Notes: generated by a model not told the origin, from the sequence alone. Shown: positions 7,922 through 17,980, counted from the stretch's first letter. The stretch is 38,020 nt of DNA from Alphaproteobacteria bacterium (GCA_004292675.1 RDXO01000031.1:1-38020); one strand, 5' to 3'. Numbers and translations: made by a program.

Positions 7922-9499
7922 ATGATAGTTCCATCTTCATCCACTTGTTTTTTAAGTACATGCTCTATTATTCCCTTGGTGAGCCTATGCGCTTTTGTGC
8001 TAAGCGCGGAAGCATCATCTGCTATGCCTACATTCTATCATGAGCGAAAAGCGAACGCGGTGCAAACGCTGATTTATGCAAAAACAGACGATCACTCTTT
8101 GATCACGCATCACACGCATCATATCAAAATGCGCCCTGTACGTCGTCGCATATCACCTGATCCCATCCAATCGAATGTTGCTGCATTGCCACCACAGACA
8201 GCACCCTCTTCTGAACATGTTATGGATGTATCACATGATGAGCAAACTCCTGCACCCATCATATACCGCCAAGCATCTGAGTCGCCCCCCCCTCAAACGA
8301 ATCATGCACATGCAGACGCTGCCCCCGAAGTCCCATCAGAGAACATATCGGATGCGAAGGAAATCATCAAAATTGTTACAGCCAAACCGACAACGAATGA
8401 TCCTAATGCATCCGTTGTTCCTGAAACAATATCACAAGACACCGATGATTCTGTGACGTTAGCACTGAATGATCTTAAACCATCACCCTCATCTGAGGAA
8501 ATCGTAGCCATTGCTTCCATTCAACCCTTGTCGCATCAAACGACAGGTGAATTGATTGCAGAACCTTTATCTTCGGATGTTATCACAGCATCAAACGAAC
8601 CTGAAGTGCGTTATTTTTCTGGAACAAGCGCGCCCACGGTTGCCGCTTCTGCAAACGTTGAGGCTACCGCAAACGTTGAGGCTACCGCAAACGTTGAGGC
8701 TGTAGCACCTCCAAAAGAAACCGTTGCCGTAGCTGAGAAAAACATATCGTTAGAAAGTCAAAATATCTTAAATCACCTGCCACGCGAACTTTTTCCGCGT
8801 CGTCATGACGAAAGTGGCAAAGTCACCATGGATCGCAGCGATCCCTCGCAAGTACTGCCAACCCATAAGGATGCCTTAGAAACGGATGTGGGCGCATCGA
8901 TGCAGGTTCGCAGACAAGCATTTGATATTCATTATGAATTAGAAAAAGCCTATCATGCTTTGCTGCAAGGTCATACAGAGACAGCGATAAAAATATATCA
9001 TGAGGTTCTTGGACAAAATCCTAATGATCAACATGCACTTTTTGGCTTAGCAACCACCTATCATAAATTGGATCGTTTAGGTGAAGCGCGTGAATATTAT
9101 GGGCGTTTATTAACTATAAATCCATATCACCGCGAAGCATTGAACAACTTCCTCGGTCTTGTGGCACAAGAATCCCCTGATTCTGCCATCCTATATCTTG
9201 AGCAGCTTAAACAACAAAATATTGATTTCAGCCCTATTTCCGCACAACTCGCACAAATCTATAGCACACAAGGAAATTTCACGCAAGCCATTCAAAACAT
9301 GCAAGATGCCGTTTATCTTTCACCTGACAACTTGATTTATCAATATAATCTTGCCGTGATGTATGATATGCATGGAGAGGGAAATCGCGCCTCGGTTATC
9401 TATCAACGCTTGATACGTGCAGGGCTTGAAGGCAAAGAGATTCCTGCTTCTTTACAGCAAATTCAGGAAAGATTAACTTTTTTATCATCTAATGGGTGA
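7922..9499 (+). CDS. Secreted TPR-repeat protein of the pilus/pseudopilin block (MshN-like position)
   Basis: The chosen start, ATG 7922, puts a signal peptide at the N-terminus (a hydrophobic core ending VLSAEASSA); the frame is open upstream to an ATG at 7790, which would bury that signal behind 44 residues. Residues about 35-340 are a low-complexity, Pro-, Thr-, Ala- and Glu-rich linker containing a triple 6-residue repeat. The last 180 residues are tandem TPR units (for example HALFGLATTYHKLDRLGEAR and LIYQYNLAVMYDMHGEGNRA). TPR proteins such as PilF/PilW or MshN assist pilus assembly. It lies 28 bases before pilT on the same strand, so a role in the same machine is inferred from position and domain only. 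Confidence 0.75.
   Translation: MIVPSSSTCFLSTCSIIPLVSLCAFVLSAEASSAMPTFYHERKANAVQTLIYAKTDDHSLITHHTHHIKMRPVRRRISPDPIQSNVAALPPQTAPSSEHVMDVSHDEQTPAPIIYRQASESPPPQTNHAHADAAPEVPSENISDAKEIIKIVTAKPTTNDPNASVVPETISQDTDDSVTLALNDLKPSPSSEEIVAIASIQPLSHQTTGELIAEPLSSDVITASNEPEVRYFSGTSAPTVAASANVEATANVEATANVEAVAPPKETVAVAEKNISLESQNILNHLPRELFPRRHDESGKVTMDRSDPSQVLPTHKDALETDVGASMQVRRQAFDIHYELEKAYHALLQGHTETAIKIYHEVLGQNPNDQHALFGLATTYHKLDRLGEAREYYGRLLTINPYHREALNNFLGLVAQESPDSAILYLEQLKQQNIDFSPISAQLAQIYSTQGNFTQAIQNMQDAVYLSPDNLIYQYNLAVMYDMHGEGNRASVIYQRLIRAGLEGKEIPASLQQIQERLTFLSSNG
8651..8704 (+). repeat. Three tandem 18-bp units inside the TPR gene
   Basis: GCAAACGTTGAGGCTACC occurs at 8651-8668 and 8669-8686, with a third unit at 8687-8704 that differs only in its last three bases. 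Each encodes ANVEAT/V in frame, in the disordered linker. Copy-number change would lengthen or shorten the linker without frameshift. Confidence 0.9.
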
Positions 9500-9527
9500 A
9501 CGCGAAACCATTCTTTAGGTGCTTCTT

Positions 9528-10637
9528 ATGGACATTACCGATCTCTTAGCCTATACCCAACATCAACAAGCATCTGATTTGCATATTTCATCTGGAAATC
9601 AAGCACTTATTCGCCTAAAAGGTGATATGATTGCCATACGCACCATGCCACCTTTAGAACCGCAAACCATCAAGGATATGCTTTATTCCGTGATGAATGA
9701 TCAGCAACGTAGCAAATATGAGGCAGAATTGGAAATTGACTTTTCCATCGCCTTTGGTGCTGAAGCCCGCTTTCGTGTGAATGCGTTTAATACGATGCAT
9801 GGTCCAGCCGCTGTCTTTCGTACCATCCCTACACGGGTACTCACACTCGATGAACTCAATGCGCCACCCATTTTTTATAAACTCACTGAGTTACACAAAG
9901 GGCTTATTTTGGTGACAGGTGCAACAGGAAGTGGAAAATCCACCACGCTTGCCGCAATGATTGATCATATTAACACCCATCAGCGACGGCACATTATTAC
10001 CATTGAAGACCCTATCGAATTTGTGCATCAATCCAAACAATCATTGATTAATCAACGCGAAGTTGGTGCAAGCACACGTTCCTTTGCGCGTGCGCTCAAA
10101 AGCTCATTACGTGAAGACCCTGATATTATTTTAGTGGGGGAGTTACGCGACATTGAAACCATCCAACTGGCACTCACTGCTGCCGAAACAGGGCATTTGG
10201 TGATGGGAACATTGCATACCAATTCCGCACCAAAAACTATTGATCGTATCATTGATATTTTCCCAACTACGGATAAAGAAATGGCACGCGCTATGCTTTC
10301 TGTCTCCCTTGAAGGAGTCATCGCGCAAACCCTAGTGCGCAAAGCTGATGGTTCTGGGCGTGTCGCTGCACATGAGATTATGCTTGGTACGCCTGCCGTG
10401 CGCAACCTTATCCGTGAGAGTAAAATACCCCAACTCTATTCCATTATTCAGACGGGATCAAAATTTGGGATGAAAACCATGAAAGATTCTCTCAATGATT
10501 TAGTTATCAAACGGATCATTACCGAAGAAGAAATGCAAGGTGTCCTTGCCACCAGCAGCGATTTAGAAGATACCAGCAAAATATCCTCGACAAGCTCCAC
10601 GAGTTCAAACACTAAATTTAACTCCAACAGCTTCTAA
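9528..10637 (+). CDS. pilT: Type IV pilus retraction ATPase PilT
   Basis: PilT is the hexameric cytoplasmic ATPase that drives pilus retraction. The protein resembles Pseudomonas PilT along its length. It begins MDITDLLAYTQHQQASDLHIS, contains the Walker A GATGSGKST (about 131-139), the Asp box TIEDPIEFVH, the Walker B motif ILVGELRD and the His box TAAETGHLVMGTLHT, and ends with the typical MKDSLNDLV region. ATG 9528 is preferred because AGG lies eight bases upstream; a GTG at 9519 would add three residues. The last 25 residues form a Ser/Thr/Asn-rich tail not usual for PilT. It overlaps the translation region of pilU directly downstream. Confidence 0.95.
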   Translation: MDITDLLAYTQHQQASDLHISSGNQALIRLKGDMIAIRTMPPLEPQTIKDMLYSVMNDQQRSKYEAELEIDFSIAFGAEARFRVNAFNTMHGPAAVFRTIPTRVLTLDELNAPPIFYKLTELHKGLILVTGATGSGKSTTLAAMIDHINTHQRRHIITIEDPIEFVHQSKQSLINQREVGASTRSFARALKSSLREDPDIILVGELRDIETIQLALTAAETGHLVMGTLHTNSAPKTIDRIIDIFPTTDKEMARAMLSVSLEGVIAQTLVRKADGSGRVAAHEIMLGTPAVRNLIRESKIPQLYSIIQTGSKFGMKTMKDSLNDLVIKRIITEEEMQGVLATSSDLEDTSKISSTSSTSSNTKFNSNSF

Positions 10638-10649
10638 TTGGAGAACATG

Positions 10650-11777
10650 ATGAACGCATTTGCACACATAATGCGCGTGTTCCATGATCATGCGGCATCG
10701 GATTTATTTTTGACGGTAGGCTTTCCTCCTGCCATGCGCGTGGAAGGATCATTGATGAAAATCACTGATAGCCCTCTGACGGATGAAGATATTGATGCGA
10801 TCATCGCATCCTTACTCACTGAAAGTCAACAGGATGATTTTTCTGCAACGATGGAACTTAATTTTGTAACTATTTGGGAAGGAATAGCCCGTTTACGTGT
10901 GAATGTGTTTCGTCAAATGCATCATAATGCCCTTGCTATTCGGCGGGTAATCACTGACATACCAACCGTTGAACAACTCGGTTTACCTGATATGATCAGT
11001 CAACTCATCATGAAAAAACGTGGTTTAATCTTGGTGGTTGGGCAAACAGGTTCGGGAAAATCAACAACACTTGCTGCGATGATTGGGCATCGCAATCAGC
11101 ACGGCACAGGGCATATCATTACCATAGAAGACCCGATCGAGTTCGTCCATGTTCATAAAAACTGCATTATCTCGCAACGTGATGTTGGCATTGATACCTA
11201 TTCTTACGGCATGGCGTTGAAAAATGCCCTACGGCAAACGCCTGATGTCATTCTCATTGGTGAGATACGCGACCGTGAAACCATGGAACATGCGATTGCT
11301 TTTGCAGAAACAGGGCATTTATGCGTAAGCACGCTGCACTCGAATAATGCCAACCAAGCCATTGAGCGTATTCTTAATTTTTTTCCTGTAGAAATACATA
11401 AACAAGTGCTAGCCAATCTCAGTTTTAATGTACGCGGGATTATCTCACAACGGCTTGTCCCCAATATGAATGGCAAACGCATTCCCGCGATAGAGATATT
11501 ATTAAATGAAGGCGTGATACGCGACTATATCCATTCAGGTGAACTGCACCTACTCAAAGAACATATGGAGAAAAACTCGGATATAGGGATGCAAACCTTT
11601 GATGTATGCCTCTTAGAATATTTCAAAAAAGGATGGATCACCGAAGATACTGCACTCACGGAGGCAGATAGCCCCTCAAATATGCGTCTATACATCAAAC
11701 AGCACACCTCGCAGAAAAAACTCTCTCATGGATTTGATCCGAAGGCGATGATTTTTGGAACAAATAATGATTTCTAA
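10650..11777 (+). CDS. pilU: PilT-dependent retraction ATPase PilU
   Basis: PilU is a PilT paralogue that works with PilT to increase retraction force. It is close to gammaproteobacterial PilU in its diagnostic stretches: HAASDLFLTVGFPPAMRV, Walker A GQTGSGKSTT, TIEDPIEFVHVHKNCIISQR, ALKNALRQTPDVILIGEIRD and AFAETGHLCVSTLHSNNANQ. The start is taken at ATG 10650, six bases after GGAG (10640-10643); ATG 10647 is equally in frame. It begins 12 bases after the pilT stop codon, so the genes are translationally linked. No PilB, PilC or PilD gene lies in this window; a retraction system without an extension ATPase implies those are encoded elsewhere. Confidence 0.93.
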   Translation: MNAFAHIMRVFHDHAASDLFLTVGFPPAMRVEGSLMKITDSPLTDEDIDAIIASLLTESQQDDFSATMELNFVTIWEGIARLRVNVFRQMHHNALAIRRVITDIPTVEQLGLPDMISQLIMKKRGLILVVGQTGSGKSTTLAAMIGHRNQHGTGHIITIEDPIEFVHVHKNCIISQRDVGIDTYSYGMALKNALRQTPDVILIGEIRDRETMEHAIAFAETGHLCVSTLHSNNANQAIERILNFFPVEIHKQVLANLSFNVRGIISQRLVPNMNGKRIPAIEILLNEGVIRDYIHSGELHLLKEHMEKNSDIGMQTFDVCLLEYFKKGWITEDTALTEADSPSNMRLYIKQHTSQKKLSHGFDPKAMIFGTNNDF

Positions 11778-11837
11778 GAATAAAATGCGATCTATGTTAT
11801 TCTTCATTAATCTTTCTCTTGCATAATGGTGAATGTT

Positions 11838-12650
11838 ATGCACATATCCGTATCAACTCGACATCACACACTTCACGGCTTCTCACTGGTAGAACTAGCC
11901 GTGGTATTGGTGATTATTTCACTGATTATAGGATCGGTTATCTCTTTGACTTCTCAGCATATGAAAGCAGATAAATATGATAGTAGCTCGAAAAAACTCA
12001 TGGCTATTGATGCCGCATTGCGCCGTTATGTGATAAGTGCGGGGGAACTTCCTTGCCCCGCAGCGCGAACATTAAACGTCAATGATGCCAATTTTGGCAG
12101 AGAAAGTGAACAAGAGTGCGCCAGTGCAACCGCCCCGTTTGGCACGGTGGATGTTGGCAACAGCACCATCCGCATCGGTAGCGTGCCTGTGCGTGAATTG
12201 AATCTTCCAGACGGCATGATGTTTGATGCATGGGATCGTCAAATCACCTTTATGATGGTGAAGTCTTTAGGTATGAATGATGCGCTTCGGACTGCAAGTG
12301 CAATAACCGCCCCAATCGCGCATACGGGATCAGGATGGGGGGGCATACGCGTGGTGAATGCACTGGGTCATGATGTTTTTGATCGCCGCGATCCTGCCAT
12401 CGCACCTCGGCATTTTATCGCTTACGCGCTTATCTCACATGGTGAAAATAGAGGGGGCGCACGCACCAAGCAAGGCACACCCCATATTGGCTGCCCGACA
12501 ATCTCCCACGATGCTATAAATTGTGATGATAGCGATCATATGATTCGTGATAGCGATCTCGTCAACGATGTGTCTATCAGCAACAGCAGCTATTTTGATG
12601 ATTTAGTGCTATGGCAACCTGTTTCAATCATTAATCCTAACATACATTGA
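11838..12650 (+). CDS. Prepilin-like protein with type IV N-methylation signal (copy 1)
   Basis: After a 14-residue leader the protein has a prepilin peptidase site, HG followed by FSLVELAVVLVIISLI, with Gly at -1, Phe at +1 and Glu at +5, then one hydrophobic helix. The mature part is a long globular domain (about 255 aa), too large for a major pilin and more like a minor or pseudopilin. It contains LPCPA, a VPVRELNLPDGMMFDAWDR segment and several Cys likely to form disulphides. GGTGA five bases upstream favours ATG 11838 over ATG 11826. Its stop overlaps the region of the next prepilin gene, to which it is related. Confidence 0.85.
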   Translation: MHISVSTRHHTLHGFSLVELAVVLVIISLIIGSVISLTSQHMKADKYDSSSKKLMAIDAALRRYVISAGELPCPAARTLNVNDANFGRESEQECASATAPFGTVDVGNSTIRIGSVPVRELNLPDGMMFDAWDRQITFMMVKSLGMNDALRTASAITAPIAHTGSGWGGIRVVNALGHDVFDRRDPAIAPRHFIAYALISHGENRGGARTKQGTPHIGCPTISHDAINCDDSDHMIRDSDLVNDVSISNSSYFDDLVLWQPVSIINPNIH

Positions 12651-12655
12651 CCATC

Positions 12656-13477
12656 ATGCGCACACCGAACCATCACGGATATAGTCTTATCGAACTTTCC
12701 GTCACCCTTGGGTTTCTTGCCTTGCTTGCAGGATCATGGTTGACCTTTGCTGCATCCAATAGCGATAAGAAAAACATCGAGCGAACGGAAAAAAAACTTG
12801 ATGTAATTGAAGATGCTTTGCATCGTTTTGTCAGCATGTATCATCGCCTGCCTTGCCCTGCGGGACTTGCCGTGATCAACACAAATGCCTCCTTTGGTTT
12901 AGAAGATAATTGCGCTGCCATCACGCCAACCCTAGCGGGCATCACACGCGTGCATGATGGTTCAACGCAAGAAGTCTGGATAGGAACGATTCCTACGCGC
13001 ACCCTCGGCATCAAAGAAAGTTATATGATAGACGGATGGGGACGGCGCATAACCTACGCCATCCATAAACGCACGGGGACTATTTCCCTCGGCAATCCCA
13101 TTCAAACATTCAGCACGTTTATGGCAACTAATGCCGCACAACGGCTTCGGGTAGAAAATATCGACGGGCAGCCGCTTCACAACCCCACCCAATTAACGGG
13201 CATACAGCCCGATCCTCATAGTACCGATCCGATTTTATATGTACTCGTCAGTCATGGGCATGATCGACGCGGAAGCTATAACAAAACAGGCATATTAATG
13301 AATAATTGTGGCAACACTACACTACACCGCGATATTGAAAATTGTGATTATACCGTCCCTGCCACACGTGACAGCATATTTTTATCCTCCGCGATCATGG
13401 ATAGCAGGATGGCATCACAATATTTTTATGATATAGTACGTTGGAAAATCAAAAGCCAATTTAACGATACGCCGTGA
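12656..13477 (+). CDS. Prepilin-like protein with type IV N-methylation signal (copy 2)
   Basis: A very short 8-residue leader (MRTPNHHG) precedes YSLIELSVTLGFLALLAG; Gly -1 and Glu +5 are kept, but +1 is Tyr rather than the usual Phe. The mature domain parallels the preceding protein: LPCPA, IGTIPTRTLG against VPVREL, DGWGRRITY against DAWDRQITF, VSHGHDRRGSY against ISHGENRGGA, ENCD near the C-terminus and YFYDIVRW against YFDDLVLW. The two therefore arose by duplication and may form a heteromeric tip or pseudopilus complex. ATG 12656 is used; a TTG at 12647 overlapping the previous stop is possible. It converges with dapB, with 15 bases between. Confidence 0.83.
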   Translation: MRTPNHHGYSLIELSVTLGFLALLAGSWLTFAASNSDKKNIERTEKKLDVIEDALHRFVSMYHRLPCPAGLAVINTNASFGLEDNCAAITPTLAGITRVHDGSTQEVWIGTIPTRTLGIKESYMIDGWGRRITYAIHKRTGTISLGNPIQTFSTFMATNAAQRLRVENIDGQPLHNPTQLTGIQPDPHSTDPILYVLVSHGHDRRGSYNKTGILMNNCGNTTLHRDIENCDYTVPATRDSIFLSSAIMDSRMASQYFYDIVRWKIKSQFNDTP

Positions 13478-13492
13478 ATGGTGCATAAACTT

Positions 13493-14287
13493 CTATGCAC
13501 CCGCATTCATCTCACCACGCCCCAAGACATCGTGCATCGAATAGATGCCACATGGCTGGTGCATAACCCAAAGAGCGGCGCGTACTGCTCCACGTGCATA
13601 AATAGAACGATTCGATGCTTTATGGGTCAATTCGATACGCTCCCCATCCCCCGCAAATAATACCGTATGATCCCCGATCACATCACCACCACGCAACGCA
13701 TGAAAGCCTATCATACCACGTACACGCTCGCCTACAACGCCATCACGTCCTGCACGCTGCGCCACATCAGCAAGTGCCACCTGCCTGCCTTCTGCAACTG
13801 CCTCGCCTAAGGCAAGTGCCGTGCCTGAAGGGGCATCTTTTTTATAACGATGATGCAGTTCGGTAATTTCACAATCAAAATCCTCTCCCAAGACGGCTGC
13901 AACCTGACGCGATAAAAGCTGCAACATTGTCACACCAATAGAGAAATTAGCCGCTTTCACCATACGCACCGCGCTTGATAAGCTGCGCATCGATTGCTCT
14001 TGCGCCTCTGAAAAACCCGTTGTGCCACATATATAGGCTTTATGATGCTGCGCACATAGTGCCGCTAATTCCATACTATATTCGGGATTGGTGAAATCAA
14101 TCACCACATCACTTGATCGCACCAAAGTCAATGCATCAGTGGTAAGCAATTGAGCATAGGGATGCTGTGCATCCATGGTGCGCGTGGATAAAGCGGCAAG
14201 TTTTGCGCGTGGCTCTTGCGTCACTGCTTCCACCAACATCGCCCCCATACGCCCTGTACATCCCGCAATACCAATCTGATGTATCAT
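13493..14287 (-). CDS. dapB: 4-hydroxy-tetrahydrodipicolinate reductase
   Basis: DapB reduces 4-hydroxy-tetrahydrodipicolinate with NAD(P)H in the diaminopimelate/lysine pathway, feeding peptidoglycan and protein synthesis. The Rossmann start is IGIAGCTGRMGAML, the DFTNPEYS region follows, and the catalytic/substrate signature ELHHRYKKDAPSGTA lies near residue 155. The 264-aa length is normal. It is the last gene of the dnaK-dnaJ-acetyltransferase-dapB run; heat-shock genes next to dapB are common in alphaproteobacteria. Confidence 0.96.
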   Translation of the reverse strand: MIHQIGIAGCTGRMGAMLVEAVTQEPRAKLAALSTRTMDAQHPYAQLLTTDALTLVRSSDVVIDFTNPEYSMELAALCAQHHKAYICGTTGFSEAQEQSMRSLSSAVRMVKAANFSIGVTMLQLLSRQVAAVLGEDFDCEITELHHRYKKDAPSGTALALGEAVAEGRQVALADVAQRAGRDGVVGERVRGMIGFHALRGGDVIGDHTVLFAGDGERIELTHKASNRSIYARGAVRAALWVMHQPCGIYSMHDVLGRGEMNAGA

Positions 14288-14308
14288 GATGATCCCTTAT
14301 GCCCCATA

Positions 14309-14728
14309 TTATAATGCTTTGATCATGTTTCGATGCAGGATACCTATCTTTTCATAAATATCACTGCAACAATGATAACCCAATTTTTCATAGAATGGTA
14401 TCGCGCTGCATCGAGCATCTAACCCTAATTCGGGCTGCCCGCGTTCCTTGGCAATCGTTTCAAGGTAGCGCACAAGTTGCGCCCCAATGCCACACCCCTG
14501 AAAGCGATCCAATACCGCCATCTGTCTTAATCGCTCACGATACAAAGCCACCGTGCCTGCAACCTGACCATCCACATAAGCAATCACATGCACTGCATCA
14601 ATATCAGCTTCACGTTCTTGATCGATGATTTCTAATCCCAAAGGCTTACGTAATACTTCATAGCGTATTGCTAAACATTCTTGATAAAGAGGATCATGAA
14701 CATCTCCATGGTTTATCACAACATCCAT
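14309..14728 (-). CDS. GNAT-family N-acetyltransferase (ElaA/YitI-like size)
   Basis: This 139-aa protein has a single GNAT fold. The central segment LRQMAVLDRFQGCGIGAQLV holds the acetyl-CoA pyrophosphate-binding loop (Q-x-x-G-x-G/A pattern), followed by the helix RYLETIAKERG and the C-terminal AIPFYEKLGYHCCSD motif. The substrate cannot be told from sequence; small cytosolic members act on amino groups of small molecules or proteins. The start codon is one base after the dnaJ stop, and dapB begins 21 bases downstream, so it is cotranscribed and probably translationally coupled to dnaJ. Confidence 0.85.
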   Translation of the reverse strand: MDVVINHGDVHDPLYQECLAIRYEVLRKPLGLEIIDQEREADIDAVHVIAYVDGQVAGTVALYRERLRQMAVLDRFQGCGIGAQLVRYLETIAKERGQPELGLDARCSAIPFYEKLGYHCCSDIYEKIGILHRNMIKAL

Positions 14729-14729
14729 C

Positions 14730-15881
14730 TTAATCCTTCAAATCTTCCCAAAATTCACGTACCTTATCAAAGAAGCTATGCGATTCTGGGCTGGTGCTTG
14801 ATTCAGAACATTTATCGAATTCTTGCAATAAATCGCGTTGTTTCTTTGAGAGCTTCACAGGCGTTTCAATGCGCGCATGTACGAACATATCACCACGTGA
14901 TTTAGAACGCAAAATATTCATGCCCTTGCCACGTAAACGAAATTGATGTCCGTTTTGCGTACCCTCAGGTATGGTCACTTTCACACGGCTTCCCTCAATC
15001 GTTGGCACTTCTACCGTGCCTCCTAATGTTGCGGTGGTGAAGGTTATCGGCACGGCACAATGAACATCTGCCCCCTCACGTCGAAAGAGCGGATGATTTT
15101 TGACGGATAAGAAGATATACAGATCCCCTGCTGCCCCTCCACGAAACCCTGCTTCGCCTTCGCCTGTCAAGCGAATACGTGTGCCTTCCTCTACACCCGA
15201 AGGAATAGTAACCGACAAGGTACGATCTTTACGCACTGTCCCCGTTCCACCGCATTTACGGCATGGTTTTTCAATAATACGTCCCGTTCCTTGGCAGGTG
15301 TTGCAGGTGCGCTCTACGGTAAAAAATCCTTGCTGTGTGCGGATCGTTCCACGTCCACTGCATGTCGGGCATGTTACTGCTTCAGCACCATTTTCACCCC
15401 CCGTCCCATGGCAGGAATCGCACGAAACGGAAGTAGTGATATTAATATCTTGCTTTTTGCCATGAAAGGCATCTTCAAGCGATATTTCAAGATTATAGCG
15501 TAGATCAGAGCCACGTTGGCGCGCTGATTGCGCTCCAGCATTGCCCCCACCACCGCTACGCCGTCCCGTAAATTCACTGAATAAATCTTCAAAAATATCC
15601 GAAAAATTGCCAGAAAAATCAAAGCCAGATGCATTACCCGCGCCACCTCGTCCGCCTTCAAACGCTGCATGACCAAAGCGATCATAGGCTGCTTTTTTAT
15701 CAGGGTCTTTCAACACGTCATAGGCTTCGCTGATTTCCTTAAACTTTTGTTCAGCTTCCTTATTATTCGGGTTACGATCAGGGTGATATTGCATTGCCAA
15801 TTTGCGGTAGGCTTTTTTCATTTCCTCCGCATCAGTAGAACGTGTGACACCCAATAATTCATAATAATCTTTTTTACTCAT
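14730..15881 (-). CDS. dnaJ: Chaperone protein DnaJ (Hsp40)
   Basis: DnaJ delivers unfolded clients to DnaK and stimulates its ATPase. The J domain (residues 1-70) has the essential HPD in MQYHPDRNP, followed by a Gly/Phe-rich linker (about 75-125). The zinc-finger domain has all four CxxCxGxG motifs: [24 protein letters not shown] and CRKCGGTG. The C-terminal substrate-binding domain follows. ATG 15881 ([11 protein letters not shown]) is the natural start; a TTG three codons upstream is not needed. It lies 101 bases after dnaK with a long hairpin between, which may lower dnaJ expression relative to dnaK. Confidence 0.98.
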   Translation of the reverse strand: MSKKDYYELLGVTRSTDAEEMKKAYRKLAMQYHPDRNPNNKEAEQKFKEISEAYDVLKDPDKKAAYDRFGHAAFEGGRGGAGNASGFDFSGNFSDIFEDLFSEFTGRRSGGGGNAGAQSARQRGSDLRYNLEISLEDAFHGKKQDINITTSVSCDSCHGTGGENGAEAVTCPTCSGRGTIRTQQGFFTVERTCNTCQGTGRIIEKPCRKCGGTGTVRKDRTLSVTIPSGVEEGTRIRLTGEGEAGFRGGAAGDLYIFLSVKNHPLFRREGADVHCAVPITFTTATLGGTVEVPTIEGSRVKVTIPEGTQNGHQFRLRGKGMNILRSKSRGDMFVHARIETPVKLSKKQRDLLQEFDKCSESSTSPESHSFFDKVREFWEDLKD

Positions 15882-15920
15882 AATACCCAAACAACATTTC
15901 AGGATTTTACCTTAACGCAT

Positions 15921-15968
15921 AAAGTCGCTTGACAAAAAAATGACTCATTTTTTATGTCAAACGACTTT
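15921..15968. terminator. Long hairpin between dnaK and dnaJ (attenuator-like)
   Basis: The interval is an almost perfect inverted repeat. AAAGTCG-C-TTGACA on the left pairs with TGTCAA-A-CGACTTT on the right, and the stem continues through an A-tract against a T-tract to ATGA/TCAT around one central C, a stem of about 23 bp with one bulge and one mismatch. In the minus-strand transcript it lies just after dnaK, so it may act as a partial terminator or protect the dnaK 3' end. The minus strand also holds TTGACA near the loop, so a dnaJ promoter is an alternative reading. Confidence 0.55.
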
Positions 15969-15982
15969 AATCATAGCATAGA

Positions 15983-17905
15983 TTAGTTGGCTTTTTTACG
16001 CTCATCTACTTCTTCAAAATCAGCATCCAACACTTCACCTTCACCAGCATCCATACGATGTTCATCAGGCGTTACTTGCGATCCTGCTGCCTCTTTTTCT
16101 TGTTGTGAACGATAAATCGCTTCACCTACTTTCATCAAGGCTTCTGTCAATTCTTGTGAATGTTGCTCGATTTCCTTTTTATCTTCTGATTCCAGTGCTT
16201 TTCTTAAACGCTCCATGGAGCCTTCAATCGCAGATTTATCAGAAGAATTAATGGAAGCACCATGCTCCGCAAGGTTCTTTTCTGCCTCATGCACCAGACC
16301 TTCGGCCTTATTTTTTGCCTCAATCACATCACGACGTTTTTTATCTTCATCGGCATATTGCGCTGCTTCCTTGACCATCTTATCAATCTCAGAATCACTC
16401 AAGCCACCTGATGCTTGAATACGGATTTGCTGCTCTTTATTGGTCGCCTTATCCTTTGCAGATACATTCACCAAACCATTAGCATCAATATCGAACACCA
16501 CTTCAATTTGTGGCATTCCACGCGGCGCAGGCGGAATTCCCACCAAATCAAACTGACCAAGCAATTTATTATGCATCGCCAATTCACGCTCGCCTTGGAA
16601 TACGCGGATTGTCACGGCTGTTTGGTTATCTTCTGCCGTTGAGAATACTTGCGATTTTTTCGTTGGGATGGTGGTATTGCGATCAATCAAACGCGTAAAT
16701 ACGCCACCCAATGTTTCAATACCCAGTGAAAGCGGCGTGACATCCAGCAACAATACATCTTTCACATCGCCTTGCAATACTCCTGCTTGAATGGCAGCAC
16801 CCATCGCTACCACTTCATCAGGATTTACGCCCTTATGTGGCTCACGTCCGAAGAAATCCGCCACCATCTGAATGACTTTTGGCATACGGGTCATCCCGCC
16901 CACCAAAATCACTTCATCAATATCAGATGCTTTCAAACCTGCATCTTTTAATGCTTTTTTGCATGGCTCCATGGTGCGCTCAAGAAGATCCATCACCAAA
17001 CTTTCCAATTTCGCACGCGTAAGTTTTACATTCAAATGCTTCGGTCCTGTAGCATCTGCCGTGATGAACGGAAGATTGACATCCGTTTGTTGCGTGCTTG
17101 ATAGTTCAATCTTCGCTTTTTCTGCTGCTTCTTTCAAACGCTGCAACGCAAGCGGGTCAGAACGCAAATCGATGCCATTAGATTTTTTGAATTCATCTGC
17201 CAAGAAATCAATGATACGCATATCAAAATCTTCACCACCAAGGAACGTATCCCCGTTGGTTGATTTCACTTCAAATACGCCATCTCCAATCTCGAGTACG
17301 GATACGTCAAACGTACCACCCCCAAGGTCATACACTGCAATCGTTTTACCCTCATTTTTATCCAAGCCATACGCAAGTGCCGCAGCCGTTGGCTCATTGA
17401 TGATACGCAGCACTTCCAACCCTGCAATGCGCCCCGCATCTTTGGTTGCTTGACGTTGCGCATCGTTAAAATAAGCAGGCACGGTAATCACCGCTTGTGT
17501 GACTTTCTCACCCAAAAATGATTCTGCCGTTTCTTTCATTTTTTGCAAAATAAAAGCACTTACTTGGCTTGGGCTGTATTTTTCGCCGTCTGCTTCTACC
17601 CACGCATCGCCACTATCCGCTTTCACAATTTTGTACGGTACAAGATCAATATCTTTTTTCACGGCTTCATCATTGAAACCACGCCCAATCAACCGCTTCA
17701 CCGCAAACAAGGTGTTTTCAGGGTTCGTTACTGCTTGACGCTTTGCAGGATGCCCCACCAGACGCTCACCATCACCTGCAAATGCCACGATAGAAGGCGT
17801 TGTGCGCGCTCCTTCAGAATTTTCAATTACCTTGGCTGCTTTGCCTTCCATAATAGCAACGCATGAATTGGTTGTTCCAAGGTCAATACCGATTACCTTA
17901 CCCAT
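15983..17905 (-). CDS. dnaK: Chaperone protein DnaK (Hsp70)
   Basis: DnaK is the ATP-dependent Hsp70 foldase. The 640-aa sequence is canonical: [16 protein letters not shown] at the N-terminus, [17 protein letters not shown], the [10 protein letters not shown] and [12 protein letters not shown] phosphate-binding loops, and [10 protein letters not shown]. The interdomain linker [19 protein letters not shown] comes next, then the substrate-binding domain and an acidic C-terminal lid ending near [12 protein letters not shown]. It heads the dnaK-dnaJ-acetyltransferase-dapB unit and has a plausible heat-shock promoter upstream. Confidence 0.99.
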   Translation of the reverse strand: MGKVIGIDLGTTNSCVAIMEGKAAKVIENSEGARTTPSIVAFAGDGERLVGHPAKRQAVTNPENTLFAVKRLIGRGFNDEAVKKDIDLVPYKIVKADSGDAWVEADGEKYSPSQVSAFILQKMKETAESFLGEKVTQAVITVPAYFNDAQRQATKDAGRIAGLEVLRIINEPTAAALAYGLDKNEGKTIAVYDLGGGTFDVSVLEIGDGVFEVKSTNGDTFLGGEDFDMRIIDFLADEFKKSNGIDLRSDPLALQRLKEAAEKAKIELSSTQQTDVNLPFITADATGPKHLNVKLTRAKLESLVMDLLERTMEPCKKALKDAGLKASDIDEVILVGGMTRMPKVIQMVADFFGREPHKGVNPDEVVAMGAAIQAGVLQGDVKDVLLLDVTPLSLGIETLGGVFTRLIDRNTTIPTKKSQVFSTAEDNQTAVTIRVFQGERELAMHNKLLGQFDLVGIPPAPRGMPQIEVVFDIDANGLVNVSAKDKATNKEQQIRIQASGGLSDSEIDKMVKEAAQYADEDKKRRDVIEAKNKAEGLVHEAEKNLAEHGASINSSDKSAIEGSMERLRKALESEDKKEIEQHSQELTEALMKVGEAIYRSQQEKEAAGSQVTPDEHRMDAGEGEVLDADFEEVDERKKAN

Positions 17906-17980
17906 AATTTTTTACTCCATAATTGAATGCTTCATCATTCGTACTTATACGAACGGGGTGTATTTTTGTTACATAAGTGT

